A DNA stretch of 64,000 bases, from the NCBI GenBank assembly GCA_013400155.1, contig VXBM01000239.1, forward strand, positions 406,635-470,634, written 5' to 3'. The stretch comes from Helopsaltes ochotensis. Its lineage: Eukaryota; Chordata; Aves; Passeriformes; Locustellidae. Position numbers and translations under genes: made by a program. The notes under the pieces are model-generated. The model was given only the letters and a program-made list of their open reading frames with translations, ran no database searches and had not been told where the DNA came from. Positions 34,501 through 47,269 of this stretch are shown here, piece by piece. Positions within the stretch are counted from its first letter, which is position 1, and each line of letters starts with the position of its first letter.

Positions 34501-36671
34501 CATTCAAATCCTGCCTTCTGTCTTAGCCCTGATACTGCAGCTACTTATCTCAGTACAATTAATCCCTGATTTAGCTTTGTGCTGTTTGGTTGGAGACCTC
34601 TGAGATGTGTCACCACTCTGGGGAGAAGTCAGGAGTGACTTCCCTGGACACCCATTGTGGTTCTCCATGTGTGCTACCTTCTTTGTTGGCCGGTAGGTGC
34701 AAAGCAGATCAGTGCCTGCTTTCTGTCTCTCAGGAAAAGAGTGGTGTGCTGAAGTTATTTTTCTCATCATTTAGCTTCATTGAAGCTAAATAAGCTTATG
34801 CTGGTGTAAATTTGGTTTCACAAAGAATATCAGAAAGCCTTTGTTAACTGCAGCTTTTCCCTTGGAGGGGACAGCTCTTGTGTGTGGCTCGGCCCAGCTT
34901 TGGATCAGGTTCCTGGACAGGGTCCTGGACAGAGGTAGAGGCCTTGCCCAGGCTCCTCCAAACCAGCAGCAGCTGTAGCCATGGGGCATTGCATGTGGGC
35001 CACCCAGGGAGGCTGAGCTGCCCATCCTCTGGTGGGGGTGCATGGGCAAAGTCATAGGTCAGCTCCTTGTCTTGAGACTTGACGTCCTGCCAGCTGCATC
35101 TAGGGAGCTCAGCAGGTTGTGCTGGGATGGGATGTTTGGCCATTGTGCTGTGGTGCTGACGGGATGCCTGATGCTTGGAGACAATGTTCTCTGCACGTTG
35201 TGGTGGTGCTGGTAAACACTGAACCCAGCCTGAATAGTCCAAATACCGTAGCATGCTGCAGAGCACTTGAAAAATGACATCACAGGCAAAACAGTGGCCA
35301 AACTGGGAAATCAAACTTTGCTTTTGGCAGGGAAAGAGGGCAATGAGATAAAACACAGAAATGAGCTTTTAAATAATTTTCTAAGCAAGACTGGCTTGGG
35401 TAACCAGTTTTGCCAGGGAGGATCCTTTTCTGTCTTTCTACTTGGAATATTAAATAATCTGATTTTAGGATGAAATTGCTTGCTTCTCTGCATCATGTTC
35501 TGTTTTGGTCCTTTTAATGCTGTCAGGAGTGGGAGAAGGGAAAATCTTCCTCAGACGTTCTTTACTTAGGTTGTCTGGTCTCCTCCGCAGGGGTGGGCTG
35601 GCACTGTCCTGACTGCTGGTCTCTGCCCATGTAATGACTTGCTGAAGGGTGTCACAGACAAGCTCTGTTCATAGCTCCCTCGGGGCTCCTAAATCCCACC
35701 TCTGAGGGCTGCACAAATGGACAGAATTACCAGTGAGTAGGTGGCTTACAGACTCCTCTTGCTTCTAATTCTCTAGTCAGAGCTCAACAGTGAGCCAGAG
35801 GAAGATGCAACCTGTCCCTCTCTTCTAAAAGGAAGAGGGGTTTTATGCTGCATTTTTTTTGTATTTGTCTCTCATGTGGAAGAAGTTTGGATATATTCTT
35901 TCAAAAAGCTTTCTTTCTAAGGCTCAATCAGGCTCAAAGCTAAGTTTCTGGAGAGAAGTAATGGATGGAAGGGTTGGAGGGAATGTGCACTTCAGATTTA
36001 CAGAATTTCCTAGACCCTGGTTGGCTGGATAATCATGTTTTGTGATGGCACATTTCTTTATTGGAAGTTGTGATTTTCATGTACTTTCTTTTCCAATATA
36101 CTTCCAGTTATTATTATCCATAGGTAGCATGTGCAAACTCCATAAGGGATTTTGTTTAAGAATATCAGACATATGGCTAAATGCTCGTATTTTGTCATTG
36201 CCATAACTTATTGCCCTCCAGTTCTTTCACAACTAATTTTTTTTTTCCTACTGCATAAGAAATTTGGAGCAGGGACCTACTATTTTTCATGGGTCATAGA
36301 GGAACTTTATGAATTTTCATCTCTGGTATAAACTAAACCGTGCTCATGCAAAACACGGCTAAACAGTCATGCAGAGGAAGAAGGGGTGAAAACCCCCCAC
36401 TTCTCAAGGAGAGAATTTGCAGTCTGTGTAAGTAAACTCCAGTGGAAAGGAAACTGAGCTGTGTGAAAAGCCATGAGTGGAATGGAGCATAAACCACTCA
36501 GTCTGTTATAATCCTAGTGCTTTACAGGAGCTGATTGCCAGATCAAACCTACTCAAGAACAAAACAAACAAAATGAAAACAAAAAGAAGAAAAATGTCTG
36601 TTGTACATCCAGCTGCCCCACAGCTCTTAGTTGCTGTAAAATCTGCCAAAATCTGCCCAATGAGACCATAT
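34501..36671. other. Unique non-coding sequence
   Basis: No gene is recognised. The 170-codon minus frame at 34844-35356 is the longest repeat-free frame in the window, but it has no domain, signal peptide or splice context that I recognise. A 12-bp tandem duplication lies at 34911-34934. Confidence 0.5.
34911..34934. repeat. 12-bp tandem duplication
   Basis: TCCTGGACAGGG is followed directly by TCCTGGACAGAG, one mismatch between units. Confidence 0.9.
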
Positions 36672-37007
36672 AGCACTTTCCAGTATCTAGAGAAAGCTGA
36701 AAAGGGACTTTTTACAAGGGCAGGTAGGAATAGGACAAGGGGGAATGGCTTTACACTAAAAGACAGTGGATTTAGATTAGGTATGGGGAAGAACTTCTTG
36801 ACTGTGAGGGTGGTGAGGCATTGGAACTGGGTGCCCTGAAAAGCTGTGGATCCCCCACCCCTGGAAGTATCAGGGCCAGGCTGGATGGGGCTTTGAGCAA
36901 CCTGGTCTAGTGGAAGGTGTCCCTAGACTTGCACACCTTTCTTGGAACCCTTGGAACTAGACAGCCTTTAGAGTCCGTTTCAATCTAAACTATTCTGTGA
37001 TTCTGTG
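36672..37007 (+). mobile_element. CR1 LINE 3' end with remnant of ORF2 C-terminus
   Basis: The plus-strand frame up to 36839 reads, near its end, GNGFTLKDSGFRLGMGKNF and VRVVRHWNWVP, which corresponds to the CR1 ORF2 C-terminal pattern (GNGFKLKEGRFRLDIRKKF and VRVVRHWNRLP). The 3' untranslated part follows with 'tggatggggctttgagcaac' and 'ctggtctagtggaaggtgtc', ending in 'tattctgtgattctgtg'. The frame upstream of 36672 is unrelated host sequence fused by chance. The copy is 5'-truncated. Confidence 0.93.
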
Positions 37008-40000
37008 TTTATGTTAGGGATTGTACCTGGGATCTGTAGCTGTTAAAAATGAAACAACCCCAGAGAACACTGAAAAAGTATCAAAATGAAACAAAACCAA
37101 CTTTTTTTTCTTAATCAAAATTGTATTCCTTCCTTTCATTGTTGTCTTTTATGTGGCCAGACCAAGAATTACTCCATGAGTCATGCCTATCCCATTGGAA
37201 ACAGCAAAGGGAATATGTGCTGTCAAAGGCACTGTGAGAAGGCATGGGAGGGTGGTGTTGTGATAAGCGATGTGGTGACCTCTGATCTCTTCCGTAGGTA
37301 CCAATTTGTCATGCAGCATTAAAAGCTCCTTCATGGGAGTCCTGGACTGGCCACAAACCCTCCTGGGGCGTTAAAGCGCCTGTGGATGGATTAAAGGAAG
37401 AGTCTGACAGGGATATACATTACTTGGGGAAAAGTTATGAGCCAAAATTAGCACTAAGAGTTAGGCATCCTACGAGAGTTTCACAAATTCAAATGACCAT
37501 CTTCCCACTCTGCAGGCTCTCTTTAGCTCGTGATCACAGGCGTGGTAGGTGAGAGATGCTGTATTTATAGCTTGAAAGCCAATTACTTGGGGATATGCCT
37601 CACAAATGGCATATCTGCTAAAAGATTTGTGTTCTTCAGCTGCAAATGTAAATACTTTAATAAAAGGGACATAAAAAGAAGTGCACAGATGTTGACAGGG
37701 TTTTGTACCCAGCCTGTCAGAGTGTGACTTATGTTTTCACTCATTTGCTGGGGCTTTGCATCAAACAGGCAGTCTTGAGCTTGAAGACTGCTGAAGCCAC
37801 TGATGTGTTACCCATATTCCTTCTCTTCCAGACTTGCTCTTTAAGCCTGCTCTTTCATCTCAAAGGGAAAATAAAGTAGGTATTCACAGGCTGGAGCAGG
37901 TGCTTAAAAAATTCCACATTGACGGGGTTGTAGCTGCAGCAGGCAGCATCAAAGGAAGGCTTTGGGTCACTCATCCAGGATGTGATGCCAACCCTGCCCA
38001 GCTGGAGAGGGATCATGCAGCCACCTCTCTGCTTCTGGGCTGATAAGCTTAGGGGAGAGCATTTGGTGTCCTTGTAAAATGTCTGGGATCTCTGTACAGG
38101 CTGCACTGTTGGGACTGGTGGTGTTTTGGCTGTCAAGACCTTGAGGTTCCTTTTGGCACAGCATTTTCTTCACCCTGCCATAGCCAGCCCTGTGACCATC
38201 ACGGCCATGCTCGCAGCAGAACTGCCAGGATAGCTCGCCATATATTTTGCCTGGGGCATGACTGGCAGGGCATGGTGGTGAGGGAAACCCACAGCCTTCC
38301 TCCTCCTACAAAGCTCATCTCCTGTGTGTCACTCTGTCACTTTCCCAGCAGCATTGCCTTTTCCAAAAGTAGTATAAATCTGTTTATAGTCTCTATTTAA
38401 GAAAAGAAAAAAAAGCAATGGAAGACACAGTGAATTCACGGTCTGTAATCTTACACATTTTTTGGGATTGTGAGAGTATCTGTGAAAGCACCCATCCTAC
38501 AGTGAGTCAAACACTGCCCTCTCCTCCTGGGCAGTTCCTTACACAGGGTAACAGGTTTTGCTGGGAGGTGTTTCTTCAGATGTGCCTCTGAAGTAAGTTC
38601 TTCTCATAAGGTCTTCTCAGGCATCTCTCCTCTCAAAACAAATGAACAAATTAGAAAGCCTCCATCCTTTCTCTTCATATTACAGGGAGGAAAGGGGAAA
38701 GGTATATCCCCAGCAGATATTGGGGATTCTGGAACCATATGATAGGGCAGCCCTCATGCTTCCTTAACTGTTTCTCCTGTGCTAGCCTTATGCAAGTGTG
38801 ACTGCTCTAGAAGACAGAAGATCACATATTTATGGCAGTGCCATCATATTTAAAAATAATGGTGTAAAATTGTTTATTCAACTTGAGAGCTCAGGCTTAT
38901 TCTCTTTTTATATAGCTCTTTGCTTTTTATGATTTCATGGATCACATAGCAAATTCAGTTGACTCCCTAGTAAATATAAGTAGGCCTGTAGGAATTGTAC
39001 TATTTGATTGTGTTGACTATATTTCAGAGAGATTTTTGAAAATAATGTGCTTTGGCCTAATGTGGTTCCTACTGACGTCAACAGCAGAAGCCCTCTCTGG
39101 ATTTTAGCTGTGGAAGGGAAGGGACAGTTTTGATTTTGCAAATCCAGTCTTTAAAACATTGACGGACAGTAAATATCCACAAATATGCTTAAACTAATGC
39201 TTTTCCCATGTTTGTGCCATGGCCACTGTCCTCACTTGCAAGAACTTGCAGCAAAGTGCTCCTGTTCTCCAGACTGAAGTGTTGTAGGTCTCTCTTCCTT
39301 TCTCTTCTTTGCCACCCTAACCCATACCTTGTTCTTTAGGTCACGCACAGGCTTTTTCTCACCACACAGCTGCCATACTGGTCGAGTGGCTTTTTTGTTT
39401 TTCATATTTGCTCCAATGATTTCACTGCGAGGTTGAGTAGCTGACACCTCATACATGGCACTGCTTAGCCAGGTATTGCTCAATAAATGCAAATGCATCT
39501 CAGAGGTCAAAGTGGAGCAAGGTTCTAGTGGCTTAAATCAATAGAACTTGGAAGGTATGTGGCATGTGTCGTAACTCTTCAGGGTCCTTTATTTCTCCTC
39601 TCTGAATTTCTGAGCAATAATGCTAGAAATACATTTAGGTATTTCCTCTCTCTTCTCAAGTTAAGCAAATACCACTTTAGACACAACACTGCAGATTGGG
39701 GCACAGGTTTTAAAAGGGAGTGAGTGTAGATTTGGATATTTCTGAGTTAAGACTAGGGTATTTTTTTGTTGTTGTTTTATCCTGCAGAAATCTCTGTACT
39801 GGTCATCTAGCCCAGCATTTGGTTTCTGACAGCAGCAATAGGAGGAGAAGTTGCTTAGGGAGAATAAGAATATATTCTTATTCTCCCTAATTATATAGTT
39901 ATCTGCTGCTTGCATTCCCAGCCCTTGTACCCTCCCAAGGGTCACAGCTGCTGGGTTAGAGCTGTTGAGCCTATTAATCCCCTTAAGACCTAATACCCTT

Positions 40001-42712
40001 GGCTCTGTGAAGCAAGCCTCAGGTACCTGGGCACTACAGACATCATTTTGCAGAGTCATGCATTGAGGGGCTGGTTTGAAGCTCTCTGATGTAGAAGCCA
40101 GAGCCATGTTTTTGCATTCGAAGCTCACATCTTATGTGAAGTGTAGGTGCACAGCAAGTGCTCTTGGTGTTAACAGTCCACTTCTTTCTCGTACAGTGAG
40201 TTGCTGACAAGTCCTCCTGCTGGTCTTTCAAGGGAAATGGAAGAGATTGAAGTTTTAGGCATTGAAAAAACACCTCAGTCTTGGAGTGTATGAGAGGCAG
40301 CAGTGTTATTGCAGAGCATGGATTCAGCTGATATGAAGGAGTGATGAGCTAATGCTCTTACTTTCTGGTCTGGGAGGTGACAAGGAGTGAGACAAGTGTT
40401 ATTTGAAAACATTTATGAAGAGGGAACTGGCATAGCTCCCATTTCATTGCTCCTGTTTTGTACCTCTTGGGTGATGAATGAAACTGCTTACAAATATTTG
40501 TCTTCCTTCTGCCACGTTCCCACCTTCTCCCCATGTTTGTGGGGTTCTTTACTCCTCTACAAAGAAGGTCGATAAACCATCCCAGGGGGCAGCTCTGGGA
40601 GCAACACTGCTTAAAATACTGCTTGAGGTACCAAGGGGAGCAGCGGGCTGCAGTTTTGCATCCAGCACAAGGATATATGTGAACAAACAACATGTGTCTT
40701 GAAGAAGCATTTGCTCAGGACTGGAGTCCTGGCTGCTCCTCATGGTCCCGGGACTTGAGCACTGGTTCAGTGCTCCCAGGTGGGCAGAGTTGAGTTGTGT
40801 GACTCAAGTTTAAAGCAGAATAAAAACTTACATGCATCTTGGGCTTTGTTAAAGCCTCTTTGGAGTTCAGAGAGGAGGTTAAGGTATGTGCAGAAATACA
40901 GCTGTGTTAAGTATTTTTCTTGTCAGATCAAAAGGGATTGGAAATGGTAGAGTTTCATTTTTGTTATTCTTAGATAATTGTTTCTTTTATCGTCTTGATT
41001 CAGGCCTGTTTGGAAAGGCCCTTTTAGGGTCCTTTTGCCTTTGGCTGATTTTGGATTCACTTCTTAATGCTCTCTCAGTGAAATGGGAACCTGAGCACTC
41101 ATGAGATCCATGGTGTCCCCACTGTGCACTTGTACATAAATGTGTAGTAAAAGGCCACCAGAAGCTCCAAAAGCCAATATTTGAAACACATAACCCTGGA
41201 AATTCCACTACGCTTTGCTGTCTGAGAGTGAGCAGCATATGTAGGTCTGTGACAATGTTGTGGTTAGCCATAGTTACCATGAGCCTCATTTTCATTTGGA
41301 GAAGGATTATTTTGCAAATTGGCAACCTTATTGCTTGTGACAACTCACTCCATGGGGTCTGTTTGGGCTCTCACATCCTGAACAACCACCATCTAGTGAG
41401 TCCTGCTCACCTTATTCTGTCTAAGTGGAGTAGAGGAGGGCTTCTCATCAGTACTCCTTAGCAGATTGTTTTCTGCTCCAGGTTGATCAAGTGGTAAAAG
41501 GGAAGAAATGTTCAAATAGGGAATAGAGAAAGGAATCAGAAAAGGAGTTCCACAACACCTTACCAAATCAGTTTTTCTGCCCCACAGAATACACTTTCAC
41601 TGGAAGCAATGATGTGGGATTAGTGATTCATGGCCTGGTCTGATCCTTATGTCATCCCCTAGGTGATACAGTTATATGTAAACACGTGCCTGATTAGCAT
41701 CTTCCTTCATGCTAGAATTCAGAATGACTCTGATGAGAGTTTTGCTTGAAAATAAAAAGTTAGCTGCTGTTTTCTTCCCTGAATCTTGAGACACTGGTAG
41801 AGTTGACGCTAAGCATCACTGAACAATAGACTAATTTATAACTCCAAGTATTATCACACCAGCTCCATTGAAATACAAAGACTAACTGACACCACTTTCA
41901 GAAATCTTAATGAGCAGGCACAACCAGAAGGGTAAACAGAAACAAACAGTATAGGATTTCTCACTCTGGAAAGAAGCATCATCTCTTGCTGATGATCCAC
42001 AGAGTTGGCTGAGCTCCTTGATCTGCCTCAGCTCCTTGTCACCAGCTGCTAAACTACATTCAAAACTGATTAAAAAGATGTTGGAGATACTCCTTATGTA
42101 GTTTCCATATAAACAGTGGCATTTACAGTTTGCTGGGCAGAAGCTGCAGACAGCACAAAGATTGTTAGAGAGGCAAATGGTGGAGCTCTGGAGAAAAGTG
42201 ATCCAAAATTTCTTGTAGATTCTTACAGCTGGAACTCTGAATTGAAATTAAATTAATAACTTTTTACATTTCTCATGCAGGAAAGCAGGGATGAAGACCC
42301 GTCTTAGACCTCTGGTTCCCATTTCCACAATATTGTGCCTGGTTTCTATTAATTTTGGAATCAAGCTGTTTTCCCAAAATATTTCAGTTACAGAAACAGT
42401 TCAGCATTCTTTTCCTGGCTACTACTGGTGAATTATGCTAAGGATTTTTCAGCTACACTGAGTAGTGCGAATTACCTTTTTAGTGTGCCCCAATGAAACA
42501 AAGAATGCTTTTGTAGCCATTTGCAAAGTAATGAACACAGAGAAATGCAGACAAACCTTACAGAATGACTAATAATATTGTGGAAAGCAGCAACCTTAAA
42601 AGGATTTAAGCGGTAAGTGAACGCAAGCTCCAATCTGATAATGTGGCAGAAAGTCAAATGAGGCTCTTGAGCATATAGACAGGGAAATTAAGGAGTGGAC
42701 AGCAGTGATTTA
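37008..42712. other. Mostly unique non-coding sequence
   Basis: No gene is recognised in 5.7 kb. The 155-codon minus frame at 39661-40128 spans the perfect palindrome at 39855 and has no recognisable domain. AT-rich, repeat-free sequence near 38810-38940 could be regulatory but shows no decisive motif. Confidence 0.5.
39855..39890. repeat. Perfect 36-bp spacerless palindrome
   Basis: The left half TTAGGGAGAATAAGAATA (39855-39872) is followed with no spacer by its exact reverse complement (39873-39890). The symmetry breaks at the next base on each side (c at 39854, t at 39891). It is long for a perfect even palindrome in unique DNA and is not part of a recognised repeat. Confidence 0.97.
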
Positions 42713-44862
42713 TGATCATAGAATGGTTTGAGAATGAAAGGACCTTAAAGATCACTTAAAGTTCCAACCCCCCGCCATTGGCAGGGATATCTTCCACTAG
42801 ATGGAGTTGCTCAGAGCCCCATCCAAGGTGGCCTTGAACATTCCAGGGATGGGGCTTCTACAGCTTCTCTGGACAACTTGACACCCTCACATTCAAGAGT
42901 TTTCTCCTAATATCTCACCTGAACCTGCCCTCTTTCAATTTAAAGCCATTCCCCCATGTCCTATCACTCCCTGCCCCTGTAAGTCCCTCTACAGGTTTCT
43001 GGTAGGCTCCTTTCAGTACTGGAAGGTGCTCTAAGGTCTCCCTGAAGCCTTCCCTGCTCCAGGCTGAGCAACCCCAACTCTCAGCCTGTCTGCACAGGAG
43101 AGCTGCTCCAGACCTCTGAGCCTCTTTATCACTCTTCTCTGGACTCATTCCAATAGCTCTGTTGTTCCTATGTTGATGGCCCCAGAGCTGGGCACAGCAC
43201 TCCAGGTGGGGTGTCAGGAGAGCACAGTGGATGGAGAGAAGCCCCTCCCTTCACCTGCTGGTCACACCTCTTTTGGTGCAGCCCAGGACATGTTTGGCTT
43301 TCTGGGCTGTGAGCACACATTTCCAGGTCATGCTGAGCTTCTCACCAACCAACACCTCAAAGTCCTCCTTAGGGCTGCTCTCCATCCTTTCTCCACCCCG
43401 CCTGTATTAGTGCTTGGGATTACCCTGGCACAGGTGCAGGATCTGGTCCTTGGCCTTGTTGAACGCCACGAGGCTCACACAGGCCCAGCTCTCCAGCTGT
43501 CAAGGACCCTCTGGATGGCATCCCCTCCCTCCCACATGTTGACCACACCCCCTGGCCTGGTATCATTAAACCTGCTGAGGGTACCCTCAATCCCATTCTC
43601 CGTGTCACTGATAGAGTCATTAAACAGTGCTGGTTCCAATTCTGACTCCTGAGGAACACTACTTGTCACTGTCTCTGCTTGGATATCAAGCTATTGATCA
43701 CAACTCTGAGTCTGATCATCCAGCCAATTCCTTTTCCACTGAATGGTTCATCCATCACATCCATGTCTCACAAGTCCAGGTGGATGATGTCAGTTTTTCT
43801 TCTCTTATCCACCAATGCTGTAGCTCCATCATACAAAGTCACCAAATTTCTCAGGCACAAATTGCTCTTAGCGAAGCAGTGTTGGCTGTCACTAAACACT
43901 TCCTTATTTTCAACATGCCTTAGGAGTTTCCAGGGGTATCTGCTCCGTGAGCTTGCTGGGCACTGAGGTGAGACTGACTGGCCTGTAATTCCCTGGGCCT
44001 TCCTTTTTTCCCCCTTTTTAAAATGGGAATTATGTTTCCTCTTTTCTCATCAGTGGAAACTTCAGTGGACTGTCATGACTTCTCAACTGTGATCAGTAGT
44101 GGCTTAGCCACTTCATTTGCCAGGACATTCCTGCAGGACTCACAGATTTGTCTCATGGACTTGTGTTCCTTCCTCCATCCATCTTAAGGTCCCTTTAGAT
44201 GTTCTTGAACCTGATCTTCTCCAGTGGGTGGCTCTTTGTTCTTGCAGTCCTCATCTTTGCTTTCTGTGACTTGGCTGGTGGGGCTGGAGCACTCGTTGGT
44301 GAAGGCTGAGGCAAAAAGTTGTTACCTCAGCCCTCTCCATGTCCCAGATAACCAGGTCTCCTGTTTTCTTCTGGAGGTGGATTTAATTTTCCCTAGGCTT
44401 CCTTTTTATCACAGATGTATCGAGAAAAGTTTTTCTTGTTGCCTTTGACATCCCTGGCCAGATTTGATTCTATCAGGGCTTTAGCTTTCCTAACCTAATT
44501 CCTTGGGACAATTTCTCCCAAGTTGCCCATCCTTCCTTCCACTCTCTGTTGGCTTCCTTTTTGCATTTGAATTTGTCCAGGAGCTTCTTGTTCATCTACC
44601 CTCCTGCTGGTTTTCTCTGACTTCCTTTTTTTGGGGCTTCTCCTGAGCTTGGAAAACGTGATACTTGAATATCAACTTACTTTCATCCAACCCCTCTTCC
44701 ATCATGGGATTTACCCCAAGGATGTCTACCAAGAGGGTCCCTGGTGAGGCCGAAATCTGCTCTCCTGAAGTCTGGGGTCCTGCTTGCTGCACACCATTCT
44801 TGCTGCCCTGAGGATCTTGAACTCCACCATTTCATGGACACTGCAGCCAAAACTGCAGGAAG
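42713..44862 (-). mobile_element. CR1 LINE, about 2.15 kb, minus orientation
   Basis: The 3' end lies at 42713, where the plus strand reads 'gatcatagaatggtttgaga', and the copy runs up to about 44862. It holds the 3' half of CR1: the region between endonuclease and reverse transcriptase (44592-44862), reverse transcriptase (about 43480-44110), the C-terminal segment (about 42930-43150) and a short 3' UTR. The 5' truncation removes ORF1 and the endonuclease. It is the longest CR1 copy in the window and lies opposite to the copy at 47270-48500. The plus-strand frames at 43170-43652 and 43627-43966 are antisense shadows. Confidence 0.95.
42915..44862 (-). pseudogene. Decayed CR1 ORF2 (reverse transcriptase) remnant
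   Basis: ORF2 of CR1 encodes an endonuclease and reverse transcriptase that copy the element's RNA into chromosomal DNA. Only the 3' half is left, and it is split over several frames. Recognisable pieces are PQTSGEQISASPGTLLVD with ESKLIFKYHVFQAQE (44592-44792), the 'KRGNI.PILK' and 'GRPRELQ' region near 43990-44040, VPQESELEPALFN with GIEGTLSRFND (43475-43669) and GNGFKLKEGRFR (ending at 42915). The metal-binding FADD box, expected after 'TLSRF', reads FNDT, so the active site is lost in addition to the stops and frameshifts. It is therefore inactive. Confidence 0.88.
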
Positions 44863-46199
44863 GGCCACTTCCAAAGCATTGGGATCATACCTTGTTTTTG
44901 TGTAGCCTCAGTACACGCCAGACATGCTTTTGCTGGTGACAGTCTGATCACCTGCTTTCATCACTGCTGGTTAGACAGCAGGCAGTGAGACTTGCAGTCA
45001 AGGATAGACAGCAATGGGGGATGGAAGTTTACCCACCTTGACCTTGAGACTTGCAAATGATCTACTGCAAGGAGTCAGGCAAAGTGCTTCTGCCTCTTGG
45101 GGAAAGGACAGAGATGGCATTGTTTTATGCCTCTTGATAACCTGCCAGTGAGTTTTATTAACACTAGCCTCACAATGAGGTCAATCAATCAATCAATTTC
45201 CATATTTGCAGCATATTTGCCAGAAATGCCTTAAAGCACTTTCCAAAAATACAGATGTCCCTGTGAAATCTTTACATAAACAAGAGGGCTGGCGAGGGGG
45301 GGATCAATGCAATTTTTATGTATGTATTGATATTTCATACTATACATTATCTGTAAATGGGTAGTTAGATTTTATATAATATATATGACCTTATAAAAAA
45401 CATGCAGCTGTGATGCAGCCTTCTACTTGCCCTTTCTTTTCCACCTGCTGAAAGGTCATTGTGTAATTGCTGAATGGCACAAATCACACTTCCTCCTGGC
45501 TGGAGAGAGCAGTGGAGCTCTTACCTCTCAAATTCCTAATAATGATGCAGTAAAACAACATTTAAGTTTTTAAAAATGCTCGTCAAATGGGCAGACTGAG
45601 GTCTCAGATAATATGCCAAAGAAACCTTTATATTCAAATTGTCTGTGGAATGATACCATGGTGGGTCTTTAACCAAGTATTAGGGAAATAAGCCAACTTG
45701 GACTTGAAGTAAATCAGATTGGTAAAAAATAGTGGACTCTCATACAGGAGTGAAACAAGAAATTAAAGGAAGAGCATTTGATTTAGGATGATCCTGTTTC
45801 TTGTGAGGTCTCAGTAATATCTATCATGGTGCATATCCAGATTCCTGAAAGAGGCAGGAGATGATAATTGAGCCATATATAATAGTAACAGGGAGTTGAA
45901 TAATAAATTCCATGCTCAGTCAAGCGTGGCTTAGTTTCTGCCTAAGTTTCATTTTCAGCAATTGCTAGACAGTCAAGATTGAACTCCAGACAAGCAGAGG
46001 TAGGACCTGGATTGCATCAAGAATTATGTGTTAGTCATGAGAATTACAGCGTGATCTATTATTAGAGCAACAGAAAATAGCCTTGTGAAGTAAAGGAGAG
46101 GCTGAGAAGCAGAGAAACAAGACCTGAGAGGGATCTCACTGTGTCAAAATTAAAGGAAAATAGCAATTTTCCCTTGTGGTAAACATATTTTTAGGCTTT
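44863..46199. other. Unique non-coding sequence
   Basis: No gene is seen. It holds a (TCAA)4 repeat at 45181-45196 and AT-rich sequence around 45310-45400. Confidence 0.5.
45181..45196. repeat. (TCAA)4 short tandem repeat
   Basis: Four perfect TCAA units, preceded by a partial copy (gtcaa). Confidence 0.9.
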
Positions 46200-46283
46200 T
46201 CTGGTGAACTTGGCAGTGTTAGGTTTATGGTTGGACTCCATCATCCCAGAGGTCTTTTCTAGCCGAAATGATTCCATGATTTT
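46200..46283 (+). mobile_element. CR1 LINE, 3' end fragment
   Basis: 'gaacttggcagtgttaggtt', 'tggttggactccatcatccc' and 'gaggtcttttctagcc' match the last 80 bases of CR1, ending in 'atgattccatgatttt'. It is strongly 5'-truncated. Confidence 0.87.
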
Positions 46284-46820
46284 ATTCTGCAAAGTGCTGC
46301 CTCATGAAGAAGAAGGCTCTCCTATATCCAGATGTCTCTGGATTTCGTGCCTCCTCCTGGGGGTGAATGGCCCTGGCCTTTCCAGGTAGCTGAGCATGGA
46401 TTTGTTCCCTATCCTTAGAGGCATCAACTCCCTTTGCTTGGGAGTACCTCCGTAGCCTGCTGTTGCACTTGGCCAGGTGTCCTGTTGATTGAGGGCCAGA
46501 TCCTCACCCCTGGACTCGACTTTCCAGCTTGACCTCAGAACAGCCTGGTCACTCTGGACTGACTTGGTGGTCTGGACTCTCTGCAGACCCTGGTTACTGC
46601 AGACTCCCCTGCAGACTCCTGCATGGTTGCTCTCGGGGCTGGAGTGCCAGGCACGTTGTCCTGTTGGCCTCAGAGGACGCATGGCTCACTGCGTGTACAG
46701 CATCCTCCGGCACCGTGCTGTGGACAGCAGGGATGATGCATTGGGACACTCCGGACTCGCTGTGAAATCCCCAGCTCTGCCAACACTTGTGCTCACACAG
46801 CTCAGCACAGGCTGCCCGTA
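46284..46820. other. GC-richer segment of unknown origin
   Basis: This segment is clearly GC-richer than its flanks, with repeated 'ctgcagac' and 'ctggact' motifs at 46540-46620. Open frames occur on both strands (126 codons minus at 46302-46682; 110 codons plus at 46489-46821), which is typical of GC-rich non-coding DNA. It may be decayed retroelement sequence, but I cannot match it to a family. Confidence 0.35.
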
Positions 46821-47269
46821 GAGCTCTTTTCCAATTTATCTGTACCTCTCCAAAACTCCTCTGGCTTCTAAAGTGAAACGTTTTGGTGATCTAGTTCAGG
46901 CCTGCAGCATTACTGTTAAGTTCATTTCCATCAAAGGTAGAAAACCTTAACTTTGAGTTAAGAAGTCTTTGAGTGCATAATCACACATTTGTGTTGCCAG
47001 GCATGACATTCCAAAACTGAAGGCTGACCTGGCACAATGAACTTCTCCAGCGTACCTGTGTAATGGGAAAGAGTGCACTCAGTTGTGGAGTTGCAGGTTT
47101 GTGTTTTTGGGGTGTCATCTTTTGTGATTTGTTTTGTTTTAAGTAGGAATGAATACAAAAATATAGTCCTTTCTTACTTACAGAAACTTGTAAATAGATT
47201 TTTGACAACTTTTGCCTTGGAATGGGCCAGGAGTTGGCAGTCTGATATGGGTGCTGTTGTAAGGGGTAT
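46821..47269. other. Unique non-coding sequence
   Basis: About 450 bases with no recognisable feature. Confidence 0.5.

Noticed and set aside
34844..35356. 170-codon minus-strand frame, the longest outside repeats
   Set aside because: No domain, no recognisable homologue and no conserved context. A frame of this length is expected by chance in 64 kb of mid-GC DNA.
39855..39890. Telomere-like reading of the palindrome ends (TTAGGG ... CCCTAA)
   Set aside because: There is only one TTAGGG on each side, and no tandem array, so it is not an interstitial telomeric repeat.
43170..43652. 160-codon plus-strand frame
   Set aside because: It is antisense to the CR1 ORF2 remnant on the minus strand.
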